Source: Lepidurus packardi (lineage: Eukaryota > Arthropoda > Branchiopoda > Notostraca > Triopsidae). From it: DNA of 64,000 nt. The position numbers and the translations under genes were made by a program. Below the pieces are notes generated by a model. That model was given only the letters and a program-made list of their open reading frames with translations. It searched no databases and was not told the origin of the DNA. Location: positions 13,284,024 through 13,348,023 of the forward strand of contig JAKZAN010000001.1 in NCBI GenBank assembly GCA_023053545.1, written 5' to 3'. Each line of letters starts with the position of its first letter. Position 1 is the first letter of the stretch. Positions 54,029 to 64,000 of the stretch are shown piece by piece.

Positions 54029-56800
54029 TTACGGGCAGTTACCTGTGCAGGTTACTCCCGAAAAGTTGGGGCCGTTCGGAATCCCGGATTGAACTTGTTG
54101 CACTGTCGTAGTGGACTCTCCGGAAGGTCCAGTGATGGTGGTTTGAAGCCTTTGGTTCGATGAATTTGAAAGAGCGCCATTATTGTTCTCGCTTTGTCCT
54201 TGGTTAATAACCGAGCTAACAATGCTGGCTCCTCCGTGTGAAATGTTGGCGTTGAGTTCCTGGGTTCCGCTGTTGGTGAGACGGCCTCCAGAGTTGCTGC
54301 TAGCTCCCGTATTGCTTGCGAAACCCTGGTTCACGGCACCGCCGTGGACCAGAGTCGATTCCAGAGTCTGGGTTCCTCCGCTGGTCAAGCTGCCACCATT
54401 GTTGGTGGCGAAGCCGGTGTTCGTTACTCCTCCATTGTTGTTAGCAAAGCCTGTGTTCAATGCTCCGCCTGTGTTGGAAGCGAAGCCTGTGTTCGATGCT
54501 CCGCCAGTGTTGGAAGCGAAGCCTGTGTTCGATGCTCCGCCAGTGTTGGAAGCGAAGCCTGTGTTTGATGCTCCGCCAGTGTTGGAGGCGAACCCAGTGT
54601 TTGATGCTCCGCCAGTGTTAGAAGCGAACCCCGTGTTCAGTGCTTCGCCAGTGTTGGAAGCAAAGCCGGTGTTCAATGCTCCCCCGTTGTTAGACGCAAA
54701 GCCATTGTTGGAAGGGAATCCGGTGTTCTGAGTTCCTCGGGGTGGGCTTTGCTGCGGGAAAGATGCTCCGGAATTCTGGATGGGAGGGAAAGCGGATGGT
54801 TGATTACAGTTAAATCCATTGCAGAGTGCACCTTGTTGTGGGCCAGGCTGGTTCGATGCAGGGAAACCTTGCTGTTGGGGAGAGATTTGTCCGGTTGGGA
54901 AAGGACCAGGTTGTTGGACGCAGTTAGGTCCATTGCAAATAAGCAATTGTTGTTGGCCAGGTTGAGCTTGCGTAGGGAAGGATTGCTGCTGAGGTAGATT
55001 TTGTTCGCTGGGGGAAGAACTTAATAATTGGGCGCAGTTACGTCCACTGCAAATTATTACTTGTTGTTGGCCGGACTGAGTTGGTACCGGGAAGGATTGT
55101 TGTTGCTGCATCATCGGTCCTGTTGCCGGTTGCTGAGCGCAGTTGAATCCACTGCACTGAGTTGGGGCGGAGGATTGTTGTTGGATCGGACGGCTTGCTT
55201 GTTGTGGGAATTGGTTTTGGGGCTGCGAAGGTAGTACGAAACTTTGATGGACAAGCGTGGGCCTAGTCTGAGTTGGGAAGAATGAAGATTGCTCCTGTGG
55301 AACTGGTCTCAACAATGGTTGTTGTTGTTCTGGAATGCTGTGAACGGGTATGTTTTGAATTGGAGCTGCTTGCTGTTGCGGTAAGGATGGTTGGTTAGAG
55401 AAAGTATTCTGTGTCGGTTGACCCGAGCAAGATTGACCACCACAAGAATGGCTAGGGAAAGAATTTGGAGCAGATTGTTGGCTTGGGAAGGAAGAAGCAC
55501 CTGTGTTTGCTTGTTTAAAGCGTTGCGTTTGGTACGAACTATAAATGTGTTGTTGTTTCTGAGCAGACGAGGTGGACTGGTACACTGTTTGGTGTGTTGA
55601 AGAAGGGCCGGATGATTGGACGTACTGAATTTGTTTGACGGGTTTGCTAGTAACAATAGTAATATATGGAGGGGAATGGGACGCCGAAGCCGAGCTGGGT
55701 AAACCGACATCCATAGGAGCAATAGGATTACTGCCATAGACTGGGGTTTGAACAGCTCCGGAACTCTGGGACGAGCCAGAACTACCGCTGCTACCTCCGT
55801 GTGTCTGGTAGCCGCTGGTTTGTTGAGAACCTCCGTGCGAAACAGAGCCTTGGTGTTGAACAGGACCGTAATGGGACAAGCCAGCGTTGTTAGCTGATCC
55901 CTGATTACTGCTGCTACCTTGGTTCGTAGCGTATCCAGTGTTGCTACTGGCACCTTGGTTTGTAGCCGTTCCGTAGTTTTGGCCCGATCCAGAGTTAGTG
56001 GTGGTACCTCCGTGAGACTGGAAGCCCGTTGTTTGCTGTGCACCTCCGTGAGAAAGGGAACCTTGGTGTTGGGCAGAGCCTGAATGGGACAACCCACCGT
56101 TACTAGCTGATCCATGGTTGCTGCTGCTGCCTTGGTTCGTAGCGTAACCGTTATTGCTACTGGTGCCAAAGTTCATAGACTTGGCTGGGCTTTGCATATA
56201 GTTACCGTGACTTAAGAAACCGTTGGTTTCTTCATGGCCCCCATGTGCCACATAACCGTGATGTACGACGGAGCCCGAGTGTTGTACCCCACCACTGCTA
56301 CTACTACCATGGTTAGAAGCCGAGCCGCTGTTGCTGCTATAACCCTGGTTCTGCGCATAACCTCCGTTGGTGGCATACTGCAAACGGCGCGACTGTTTTT
56401 CCATGGCTCCGTTGGTCTGAGGGCAGTTCTTACCATCGTATGTCACTTCGGGAACATAACCTCTGGCAGCATCTGCCACGTATTTCACGTTCCGAATACA
56501 ACCTAGAATAAAGATTTGCAGTCGTTCTTTTATTTACTTTTTTACGTGCAAGAGTATTTACCATCAGGCTGAAGTGTACTGTACGAACCGGTTACCACAT
56601 TACCATCCCTCACCTCCGTATGCGTCTTTAGATCCTGGTTACCTTCAATTTTGTAGAAATATGCATATTTCCCGTTCGACTGTAATAAAACAGTATTTAA
56701 GAATGGTTGATAATGAGTTATTTAAAAACTAACTTACGTTCGCACCCGAAGAAATCGTCACCAGAAAAGCCACCAGACAGCTGCACCGAATCAGTAGCAT
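54029..56800 (-). CDS. Rebers-Riddiford cuticle protein with very long repetitive tail
   Basis: Three exons: 56738-56800, 56562-56679, 54029-56502, giving 884 residues. A signal peptide (MLLIRCSCLVAFLVTISSGA) is followed by an RR chitin-binding domain at about 22-80 (YAYFYKIEGNQ, VVTGSYSTLQPDG, VKYVADARG-type ending, YVPEVTY). The remaining 800 residues are low complexity: Ser/Asn/Gly/His repeats (two copies of about 80 residues containing ATNQGSSSN and HQGS.SHGG), a Gln/Pro-rich part with repeated CxGxxC motifs (CSGRNC, CNGPNC, CNGFNC, CSGFNC) roughly every 38 residues, then about ten 12-residue units NTGFASNTGGAS, and a final CTGNCP. Likely a secreted structural protein of cuticle or extracellular matrix. 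The repeats suggest cross-linking or elasticity, but that is inference. Confidence 0.9.
54400..54705 (-). repeat. 36-bp coding minisatellite in cuticle gene
   Basis: About ten near-identical 36-bp units encode NTGFASNTGGAS variants. Length is a multiple of three, so copy-number change keeps the frame. The opposite strand is open for 182 codons only as a mirror of this repeat. Confidence 0.9.
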
Positions 56801-56884
56801 ATTTGTAGAATTGGTGTACTTCGTAGTTGTTCACCTCAGAAAGATGAATTGTCGAATGGTTACTTGAACGAATTGTACATTAAG

Positions 56885-56892
56885 CTTTTATA
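56885..56892 (-). promoter_or_regulatory. TATA box of cuticle protein gene
   Basis: TATAAAAG on the minus strand, 85 bp before the ATG. TTCAAGT about 27-31 bases downstream resembles an arthropod initiator. Strong TATA promoters are usual for inducible cuticle genes. Confidence 0.65.
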
Positions 56893-57614
56893 CCTGTATT
56901 TTTCCAAGGTCGCTGATTGTGTGGGCTGGAGGTGAAAACCCTATTTTTCAACTTCGTACATAACAAGATCCCATCTTGGAGGAAAAGCCTTAACTCTATT
57001 GGCCTGTGCTTTTTCTTAAAGTTTAGCTAGCAACAAACTGATATGTCACCTACTTTCGAGGTTCTCAGGTCAACCTTTGATGTGTCCATCTACATTCCAT
57101 CGTCCTACCTTTCCTTGCCTCTTAATGTACAGGATGAATGAGCTCACGTAGAAGATCATTTTTAAAAAAGAATGTGGTGTTAAGCCCCCAAACAAACGAA
57201 AGCGTTCATGTCAATCTCGGAACTACGGTCGTGACCTTATACTGTGTATGACCCACTTTCTCCAATCGAAAGTGTAGTCTCAGGGAACAGGTTATAGTAA
57301 AAGCTGTTATACACAAAACAGTTATTTCGTGAGGATCGTTAGACGTGACCCACGAGGACTTCCTAGGGTTGCGACATTTCCGCCATCGGTCAAGGAGCTG
57401 TGATGCTGCGATAGGTTGCAAGCCTGTCCTTCGCGAACCCATGTTACAGTATTGCAAGCAGAATTATGGGTTCTTTCTTTTGTTACGCGGTGCAATGACC
57501 TGTTTTGCTTGTTTATCGCCACATTTTCAAGGCTATTCGAAGAAAAGGTTTTTGGGATGTTTGAAATTATTTTAAGTTCGTATATTGTTCCGTTTATGGC
57601 TTTAACGACATACT
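56893..57614. other. Intergenic upstream of cuticle gene, downstream of IYD
   Basis: No gene recognised. Short open frames on both strands near 57206-57634 have no recognisable features. Confidence 0.5.
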
Positions 57615-58672
57615 TTAGTCAAACGATACCATAATTTCATGCAAGGCTTTCCTTCGCAAGTCTGGCACTGTCGCGTTGGATTTCGGGTAGCCGACAGGAA
57701 ATAGTAGCATCAGCTTTTCATTGCTGGGTCGATTTAGTAATTCGCGCAAGGCTGGTCCACAATTCAGTGGGGATGTAGTGACGGTAACTAAGCCAGCATT
57801 CTAAAAAAGTAAATTTTTATAAATATAACATCTAAAGATCTTCGGATCTAAATATGACCTGGATGGCAGCGATGAGTAAGCCTGTTGCGATGGCCGTGCT
57901 GATTTCGTGGTAATAGTGAACTTTGCGAGTTCCATCCTGAGTAATGCCATAGGTTTGTTTAAATACCAAAATCAGATAAGGAGCTTCGGTTAAATAATCT
58001 TTGATCCAGTTGGTACGGAATGGCCTCAAATCAGTAATCCAAGTAATACCTTTTTTGGCGATATCAGAGGCGATATCAGAGACATAAAATTATTGTGTAC
58101 CCATTCGGCGTTTGTAATTCTCTTCTTCTTCGGCTTCAACGATTTCTCGGATTTGAGTTTTGACGTACGGATTGGAGACGACAACGAAAGTCCACGGTTC
58201 CGTATGAGCCCCACTAGGTGATGTTCCTGTCAACCCAATGTTATACCTGTTTGGCGAGGAATTTATCTTGAACAACCTTACCGGCCGCTCGAATTATGTT
58301 TTCAATAATTTCTTTTGAAACTGGCTCACAACTTATGTGGCGAACGCTTCGGCGAGCATTCATGTAAGTATAAAATTGCCAAGATTTATCTAGGCTTTCT
58401 TGGGCAGATTGTCGGTGGAATTGTAGTTGAACGTGGGGTTCATCTTCCGGCAAAGAGCTTGCTGCGATGAGTTGTTCCACGGATACTAGAACGCATTTAA
58501 AAAAAAATAATCTTACGTGTTTATGGAAGTTTATGTTCCTACCATGTCGGGCAGATTGGGCTCTATATCGTTTCCAAATGATAGCAAGAATGCCTATTCC
58601 ACTGCATGCTAGAATGGGTTTGTAATATCGCGACAGAAAAGGCAAATAGCTTTGAAACGAATGTTGTAGCAT
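57615..58672 (-). CDS. IYD: Iodotyrosine deiodinase (nitroreductase-fold flavoprotein)
   Basis: Five exons: 58543-58672, 58282-58485, 58101-58226, 57859-58049, 57615-57800, giving 278 residues (human 289). The N-terminus has one transmembrane segment ([14 protein letters not shown]), as in animal IYD. FMN-binding nitroreductase motifs: [23 protein letters not shown] and TTSPLNCGP. The three substrate-zwitterion residues known from mammals are present: Glu four before Tyr in EEENY, that Tyr, and Lys in TNWIKDYL. Reaction in vertebrates: NADPH-driven reductive removal of iodide from mono- and di-iodotyrosine. Arthropods lack a thyroid, so the natural halotyrosine role is open. Start chosen at the first ATG; frame is open slightly upstream. 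Confidence 0.93.
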
Positions 58673-59445
58673 GGTTACGCACTCGGCCACTACGAACAAC
58701 TGAATAATGCGGGCATTGAACTAAAGGAGAATTGATGTTCAACAAATCGTTTGCGAAGCAATGGATTTGACCTCCTAGACAAACACTATGTAGGGCGTTG
58801 GCCCCGACATACAAATTAGCCTATCCTTCTTCCCTGCAAGAAAGTCGCAATGCGCGGATTCTGGACCGTGGAAAGCAAACATGGAGATAAGTTAATATAG
58901 ATAAGACCTATTGTCGCAAATTATCAGGTTAGCTTGATTGGAGGAAACTAGGCTATTAAGACCATTACTAAATGATATATTGTGTGTAGTGTATAAATGG
59001 CATGATAGCGCTGCGGAATTTTGTATTTTGCCCCTTTTCCTATTTTTTAAGAGCGCCTTTTGGGAAGTTCTCCTCTGGCGGCTAGATGGCGTTGAACAAC
59101 AATTGTTTATGACGAAGCTGGTGGCTGGCAAGCGGAAGCCCTTTTGTTATACGGACAGGCTCAATTATTTTCATGAGATGTGTGACTAGTGAATGGTGAG
59201 CGTGTTTCTTCTTTTGGAATCTTCCTCATTTTCTGCTCTTTAAATCTAGTATTATCGTAAGTATTAAACTAAGTAGTTGTTACGTTACTTTCTGGTCTAG
59301 GCAAATTCTGGAATTTTTTGTTTCGACAATACTGGAATTTTTTCCCCCAGCCCAAGGCCGTTTATTTTTTTCGGTCACGTTTCAGGGCCGATTAAAGCCT
59401 AAGTCATTGACGCCAACAATTTTCTTTGTGCAGGTACACATTAAA
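58673..59445. other. Divergent spacer between IYD and PPP1R14-like gene
   Basis: Holds both promoters. GCAG|GTACAC just before 59446 looks like a splice acceptor, so the PPP1R14-like gene probably has a non-coding first exon. An 83-codon frame at 58938-59189 (+) has no recognisable features. Confidence 0.5.
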
Positions 59446-60249
59446 ATGGAGTACGCGCTTCCTTCTTCGTCCCCATCAAGTTTTTCCAATGGAAACGGCA
59501 AGACAAGCCATCCCATGAGCACAAGGGGCATCATTGATGCTGCAAGTTCATCGTCATCTCCAAAAGGCGACAGGACCCCCCAGAAAAGAGTTCAAATGCA
59601 TGTAGACGGGGACACTGATGTCAAAGAAAATCGAGAACGTTATCTGACAGCTAAATACGGCGCACATCAGATGAGCTTAATTCGCAAACGTTTGGGAGTA
59701 GAAATGTGGATGTATGAGGAGCTACAAACCTTGGCTTCAGCTGTAAGTCTTACTTTCTTGCTTTCATTTACAATATTATCCCTCTTTTGCACTCTATTTC
59801 TTATAGGACAGTTCCGTAAAAGAGGTTGAAGTAGACCTGGATGAAGTTTTGGACATAGAAGAAGACGAAGAAAGGCGCAAGTTCGTACTGGTACGTCTCC
59901 AGTCCACATAATTACACATTACAGCATTCTTAATGGTCTGGTTTATTCTTAGGAGCTCCTTGTTGATGCCAAATCGTCTCCAGAAACTGTCAATGTAAGT
60001 TTCACATTTTTTCATTTTTTCAATCCATCTTCGCCTCGTGCTTGAAGAGTTTTTATTCTTATTTTTAAAAACTTAAATTATTTGGCTGACATTCTCATTG
60101 CTTGACAAAAACGCGTAGCTTCTTTATTGAAATGTGAGAGCTACTCAAGCACGTGGCTTATTGGCATTTTTTCTGTATACTAAACATTTTTATCTTCCAA
60201 TTCGCAGAAATTCATCGATGAGTTGCTCAGCCGGTTAAAAGTACTTTGA
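59446..60249 (+). CDS. Protein phosphatase 1 inhibitor, PPP1R14 (PHI-1/CPI-17) family
   Basis: Four exons: 59446-59742, 59807-59890, 59953-59994, 60208-60249, giving 154 residues. The first 45 residues are Ser-rich and disordered. The PHIN domain follows: YLTAKYGAHQMSLIRKRLGV then MWMYEELQTL, VDLDEVLDIEEDEERR and FIDELLSRLKVL at the end. Thr68 sits where CPI-17 Thr38 sits (YLTAKY against RVTVKY). Phosphorylation there turns family members into strong inhibitors of myosin phosphatase. The exon pattern puts the acidic helix and C-terminal helix on separate tiny exons. The neighbouring kinase MRCK acts on the same phosphatase axis in mammals, but here they are unlinked genes 8 kb apart. Confidence 0.9.
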
Positions 60250-60963
60250 TTGTTCGCAGCTTTCTCGCGTTTCCTTTCTTATCATTCAGTTGTGTTATTC
60301 ATTCAGCTTTATATTCACTCAGCTGTTCAGAGTTTACCCACATTACAGAATCAGTGTGCGCACACGACAAGTATGATCTGGAAGGCTTTATTTAGCAAAA
60401 GTCTTTTTTGTCGTTTAGTAGTGTTCCCCCAGCAGTGTCTTGTTTCCAGCTATATTTTGTTTGTTTTATGTTTTTCTAATCTTTCAACTTTACCTCACGC
60501 GTCTGATTTATTTACCAAAGCGCAAAATTTGCTAGTTCTTCCAATTTAGTTTTCCAATATTTTCCTCTTTGCTGCAGTCTTTGAAAGGCTATTTAGCTTT
60601 GAAGATCAATGCTAGGATGATAGCAGCATCTGTTAAAATATCTTCCATTTATGGAGAGCTTCCGTAAGGGTTTTGCTCCTTTTTTTTCTACGAAGATCCG
60701 TTTTCTGGTCAATTTTTGCGCATTTTTAGGCCTGTATTGATTGTCCTTTTGATATGCAGCACAGAAAAGCAATTCGCAATCGTGAAACTTGTTGGTTTCA
60801 GGCACTTTCCGTGTACTAGAGAGCACAGTAAAAAGTATTTGTAAACTTGGCCTCTTTTATTATTCTTTACAATTCTTTTGTCAACTTATATATATATATA
60901 TGTATATAAAAAAAAAACACAACAAACTATTTACAATTCTTTGAGGACACTGCCCTAAATGTT
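60250..60963. other. Intergenic, includes TA microsatellite
   Basis: 3' UTR of the PPP1R14-like gene and 3' end of the secreted-protein gene. The 99-codon frame 60250-60549 directly after the stop is T-rich and not credible. A TA-rich run lies at 60887-60908 followed by A9. Confidence 0.5.
60887..60908. repeat. (TA)n microsatellite
   Basis: TATATATATATATATGTATATA followed by a run of A. Simple repeat with no further content. Confidence 0.85.
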
Positions 60964-61429
60964 TCATCTTCCGACGAATCTACTGTTGGCGTTCTCATGG
61001 CTAAGTAGTTTTCCGGTACCAAAAGAAGCTACCAAATTTTCTCCCAATTTGCCATGGCGGTTTTGAAAATCCGTAGCACGATAATTAGCCTCGGCAGGAT
61101 CCACGGGGTATTGAAAGGTAGAATATATGTAAGGCGTGCCTTTGATGAAACTTTCCAAAGGCACCGGAACCGCCGAACTGGCGGGAAAGCCTACGAAAAG
61201 GTTGACCGTGACCGCACACAACTGGAATAAGAAACAAGCACCGATTTGAGACTTAATTTTCCAACTCTTGAGCAAAACTCTTTGGAAACTACGTATTTTT
61301 ATGGGCTTTCGCTTTGGAGAAAGCGTGGACTTGTTGACGTGTTCACTTAAAATTCCGTGGCTTACCTACAATACGCAAGTAACAAACAAGAATCGTTTTA
61401 CTTACCAAAAGTAGTAACCGTTGCTCCAT
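60964..61429 (-). CDS. Small secreted protein, unknown
   Basis: Two exons, 61406-61429 and 60964-61221, phase 0, giving 93 residues. MEQRLLLL joins LCAVTVNLFVGFPASSA to make a clear signal peptide. The mature part of about 68 residues has no Cys, with motifs FIKGTPYIYSTFQYPVDPAE and ANYRATDFQNRHGKLGENL. Splitting the signal peptide with an intron after codon 8 is a common arrangement of arthropod cuticle and secreted protein genes. Family not recognised. The frame is open further upstream (to 61666), but only the Met at 61429 gives a signal peptide. Confidence 0.75.
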
Positions 61430-62176
61430 TTTCCCCACTTTTTGTTCTTTTGTTTGACGTAGGATGTGACACCGGATCTGTAGCAGGGCTGACGGGATAT
61501 TATCTTTTCCGGGAAGGAGGTTTTGGTTAGTTCTTTCACGGTTTGGGCTGGTCTGGGAACGAATTCTTAATTGTACGAATGCCGTAGCTCGACTGAAGCT
61601 TGAAGTTACAGAGTGACTACGAGTAAATAGGCTCTTCGGCGTAGACTCTAGTATACTTTCTCCCACGACGACCTTGGCGGGAACTTTTCAGACGTTTTGC
61701 GCTCGTGAATTGTAGAATTCGTACGGAATTTTCACTTTCGTTTGTGGGTTACTGGGGAGCTGAATGACTAGTTGCTTAGCACGTACGCCATATGTCCTAA
61801 GCCAAGGGCTTATAATAAACACGTTCACGGCAATTATCTGGCCTTTTCGAACCACTCGAGTCAACCTGATAAATTGCCTTGATTTTTTTACGTGTTGCTA
61901 TTTGTTATTGCACTGAAAGTGAAAGTAAGGGCTCGAATAATCTTTCTTGTGCTTAACCAGGTCATGAGGCTTTAAATCCCAAGAAAGGACTGTTTTGTAA
62001 AGCCTCTATTTCGTGGCTAAAGTGCAACCGGTCTTTGGGATGGTTAGTTCGAAGTATCGAAACAGGTACATAGCACGAGGCACAATTTACATATGGCAGA
62101 CTGTTTGCAATCTGACACTATATTGTGTGAAATGGACATTAGATTAGAATCAGGGGTTGTTCGTTGAGAAATCTTC
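61430..62176. other. Intergenic, no gene recognised
   Basis: Upstream region of the secreted-protein gene. No obvious TATA box and no credible coding frame. Confidence 0.5.
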
Positions 62177-62398
62177 ATGTTTACAACAAAAGCTGCAGAA
62201 AAATTGCACATTTACATCGATACAACACATGAAAAGTTAAATATGAACCTTTCCAAGTGTTTTCCAAAGGACTATGCAAATAATTCGTTGAGCTCGATTT
62301 CACAGTTAAACGCAGGTAAGACACGTATGAAGACATTTTTGGGAAGGAAAGACACCAATTTCTTAGGAGCTTCGAAATACATAGTTAGTGATCGTTAG
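62177..62398 (+). CDS. Doubtful 73-codon ORF
   Basis: ATG to TAG without intron, Lys/Asn/Ser-rich, no recognised motif. A possible donor (CAG|GTAAGA) lies inside it near 62313. AATAAA follows the stop within 10 bp. Could be real, an exon, or chance. Confidence 0.2.
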   Translation: MFTTKAAEKLHIYIDTTHEKLNMNLSKCFPKDYANNSLSSISQLNAGKTRMKTFLGRKDTNFLGASKYIVSDR

Positions 62399-63664
62399 AG
62401 GTAAATAAAAATAATAAAGCAGAACCGGGTTTTTAGCCGATGGGTAATTAACCGAGAAGTACGTGTTCTCCATTATAAGAACCTTCGGTATGTCAGTCTT
62501 GTGAATGCCTTTCGGTTGTTTTACTGCAGGACTTGACTTAAAAATCTCGGGATTCCGATATTATTAAAACATCCCTTTCTATATGAGATGAACAATCTGT
62601 GATGCTAGATAACTTCTGGTTTGGGAATCGGCTTACAATTTATTTCCCATCGCTGCGTTTCTCTGTTGGCATTTGGCTGGATTCCGAGCTTAAAACTTGG
62701 CAAATACCATGAAGCCAGTATCGAGAGCGTGACAGGCTTATATTACAGGAAGAAAAACACCGTTAGATCTTTACCAAGAATTGATCCTGCCAGACAACGC
62801 CAAAATGTTCCATGTTTTCGTGTAAATCGATCGTTGTGTAGTGCAGGACGCACGTGTGCCCAATCTAGAAGCCCAACGCTGAAGCTCGGACACTTTCATA
62901 TGAGACTAGCAGCGAGGTTTGGTGGTACCTGACCAATGACCTGGTGGTACAGTTACAACGTCCACAGTGGCCTTCAACTTACTGGTTTCAAAGAAAGGGA
63001 CACTAGAGACAAAACTACATTTAATTTCATGGCCATTCATTTGTCTATCTGGACTCTTATGACTTTCACTTATGCATGTTTTACGGTGACCATTTTGTAC
63101 ACCGGGGGGAATAATTAGCCACAATACTAGCATTGCTGACCACATGGACACGATACTGTGTCCATGTGCTACATCACACATTCACAGACATTCACTGTAA
63201 ACAGTCATTAAGTTCAAGGACAACTATAGCAGCGCAGGTTGTTGTATCCAAAAAAAGTGTCCTGACAAAAAAAAAACAAAAAAAAAACAGACTGACCTGA
63301 CCTAATTAAAGATCACCGTGTCCGGCCGAACTTTCACCTTTAAACTGAACCCACATAAAATTTTGCATATTTACCCTGTATTTGCACACACAATGACTTT
63401 CCCCAAAGGTTCCTGTATTTGCATAAGGTAATACTGCATAAGAAAACGAATCGAGAGAAGGGGGTAACGGAATCTTTGAAAGGAAAACGAATGCCGCTTT
63501 CTCCTGTAAAGCTGGAGAGAGAAAGTAAAAGCTTTCTCTTCGATATTTCCCTTGTTGCTTGCAAGCAAAGGACTTGCTGCACTTTATCAGTTCAGAACTA
63601 GACCGCCATCCGAATACAACTAATCGTCGTGCATTTTCAAGCCGGTGTTGCTAATACGTTCAGT
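62399..63664. other. Intergenic with one perfect hairpin
   Basis: Open frames at 62621-62932 (+) and 62906-63181 (-) have no recognised family. The last 100 bp should hold the promoter of the gene at 63665. See the separate hairpin entry. Confidence 0.45.
63141..63168. repeat. Perfect 11-bp inverted repeat
   Basis: CACATGGACAC at 63141-63151, loop GATACT, GTGTCCATGTG at 63158-63168. Each arm contains a CACATG E-box-like core. Function unknown. Confidence 0.85.
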
Positions 63665-64000
63665 ATGGACTCTTTGAAGGTAAACCATTTGTTTTTGAAC
63701 TTAACAAATAAATCTCTTTCTAACTACATAATGAATGAATTAGGCTTGCGTGTGGGTTCTGTGCATCGTTTTCCTCCTGGGCGTTGCGGCAGCTATGCCT
63801 AGTGAACCCCGTGCTGCACCTCGTTATATTCGGCCTCAGAAGCATCCTCACCGCTATTTTGAAAGGTACGTTTGAATCAGCACCGTTTCTTAATTCCCAT
63901 GTATACGTGCTAACAAGCCCCATGTGAATGTAGACCTCAGTACCGTTATCCCTACTATGATGAAAAGGGAAACGGGCAACTTCTTTATGGCTACGGAGGA
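63665..64000 (+). CDS. Secreted Tyr/Pro/His-rich protein, 5' part only
   Basis: Three exons visible: 63665-63679, 63744-63865, and 63934 to the window end, which cuts it. MDSLK joins ACVWVLCIVFLLGVAAA to form a signal peptide split by an intron after codon 5, as usual in arthropod cuticle genes. The mature start is rich in Pro, Arg, His and Tyr (RYIRPQKHPHRYFERPQYRY), then DEKGNGQLLYGYGG. Probably a cuticle or matrix protein; the conserved domain, if any, lies outside the window. Confidence 0.75.

Noticed and set aside
54183..54731. 182-codon plus-strand ORF and several smaller ones opposite the cuticle gene
   Set aside because: They mirror the tandem repeats of the real gene on the minus strand; composition is an artefact of the repeat.
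60250..60549. 99-codon ORF directly after the PPP1R14-like stop
   Set aside because: T-rich, Phe/Leu/Ser-dominated, typical of UTR sequence. The protein already ends as its family does.
62906..63181. 91-codon minus-strand ORF
   Set aside because: Overlaps a plus-strand frame of similar quality and a hairpin; no family recognised.

Overview
The window is animal nuclear DNA, almost certainly from an arthropod. Genes are split by many short GT-AG introns (mostly about 50 to 100 bp). There is an (TTAGG)n array, the arthropod telomere motif, and there are Rebers-Riddiford cuticle protein genes and a BEL/Pao retrotransposon. Gene density is high and introns are short, which fits a small-genome crustacean such as a cladoceran (Daphnia-like). 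That last step is inference, not proof. No tRNA, rRNA, operon or CRISPR array was recognised.

Layout. 0.1-0.2 kb: interstitial TTAGG array. About 0.9-10.5 kb: a Helentron-type rolling-circle transposon on the minus strand. Its single uninterrupted 2,721-codon ORF carries a protease-like domain, four CCHC zinc fingers, a second degenerate protease-like domain, HUH Rep, Pif1-type helicase and AP-endonuclease, and it is followed by tandem subterminal repeats. 11.0-13.2 kb: a class I methyltransferase (+) converging on LRRC57 (-). 13.9-17.3 kb: two tandem intronless rhodopsin-like GPCR paralogues (-). 17.7-22.6 kb: three minus-strand housekeeping genes, PRELID3/slowmo, the mitochondrial ribosome GTPase MTG2, and a BMT5-like Rossmann protein. 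The last is divergent from SCFD1/Sly1 (+, 13 exons, 22.8-25.5 kb). 26.1-34.6 kb: two small unknown genes that may be distant paralogues, with a complete BEL/Pao element between them (identical 365-bp LTRs, ATGTT target duplication). 35.2-38.1 kb: a small secreted-peptide candidate (-) and an ARHGEF33-like DH-domain protein (+). 38.1-41.7 kb: AT-rich, no gene recognised.

41.7-51.1 kb: a complete MRCK / genghis khan kinase gene, traced through 25 constitutive exons, one 36-nt cassette exon, and one candidate alternative last exon that would end the protein in a hydrophobic tail. 52.0-53.5 kb: a cyclin-B-like gene (-). 54.0-56.8 kb: an 884-residue RR-domain cuticle protein with a long repetitive tail (-). 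57.6-58.7 kb: iodotyrosine deiodinase (-). 59.4-60.2 kb: a PPP1R14-type protein phosphatase 1 inhibitor (+). 61.0-61.4 kb: a small secreted protein (-). 63.7-64.0 kb: the 5' part of another secreted Tyr/Pro/His-rich protein (+), cut by the window edge.

The genes are mostly independent housekeeping and arthropod-specific genes, not one pathway. Rho/Cdc42 signalling appears in the neighbouring ARHGEF33-like and MRCK genes, and the PPP1R14 protein acts on the same myosin-phosphatase axis that MRCK controls, but they are separate transcription units. All exon boundaries were read by eye from reading frame, GT-AG sites and remembered family conservation. No alignment was run.
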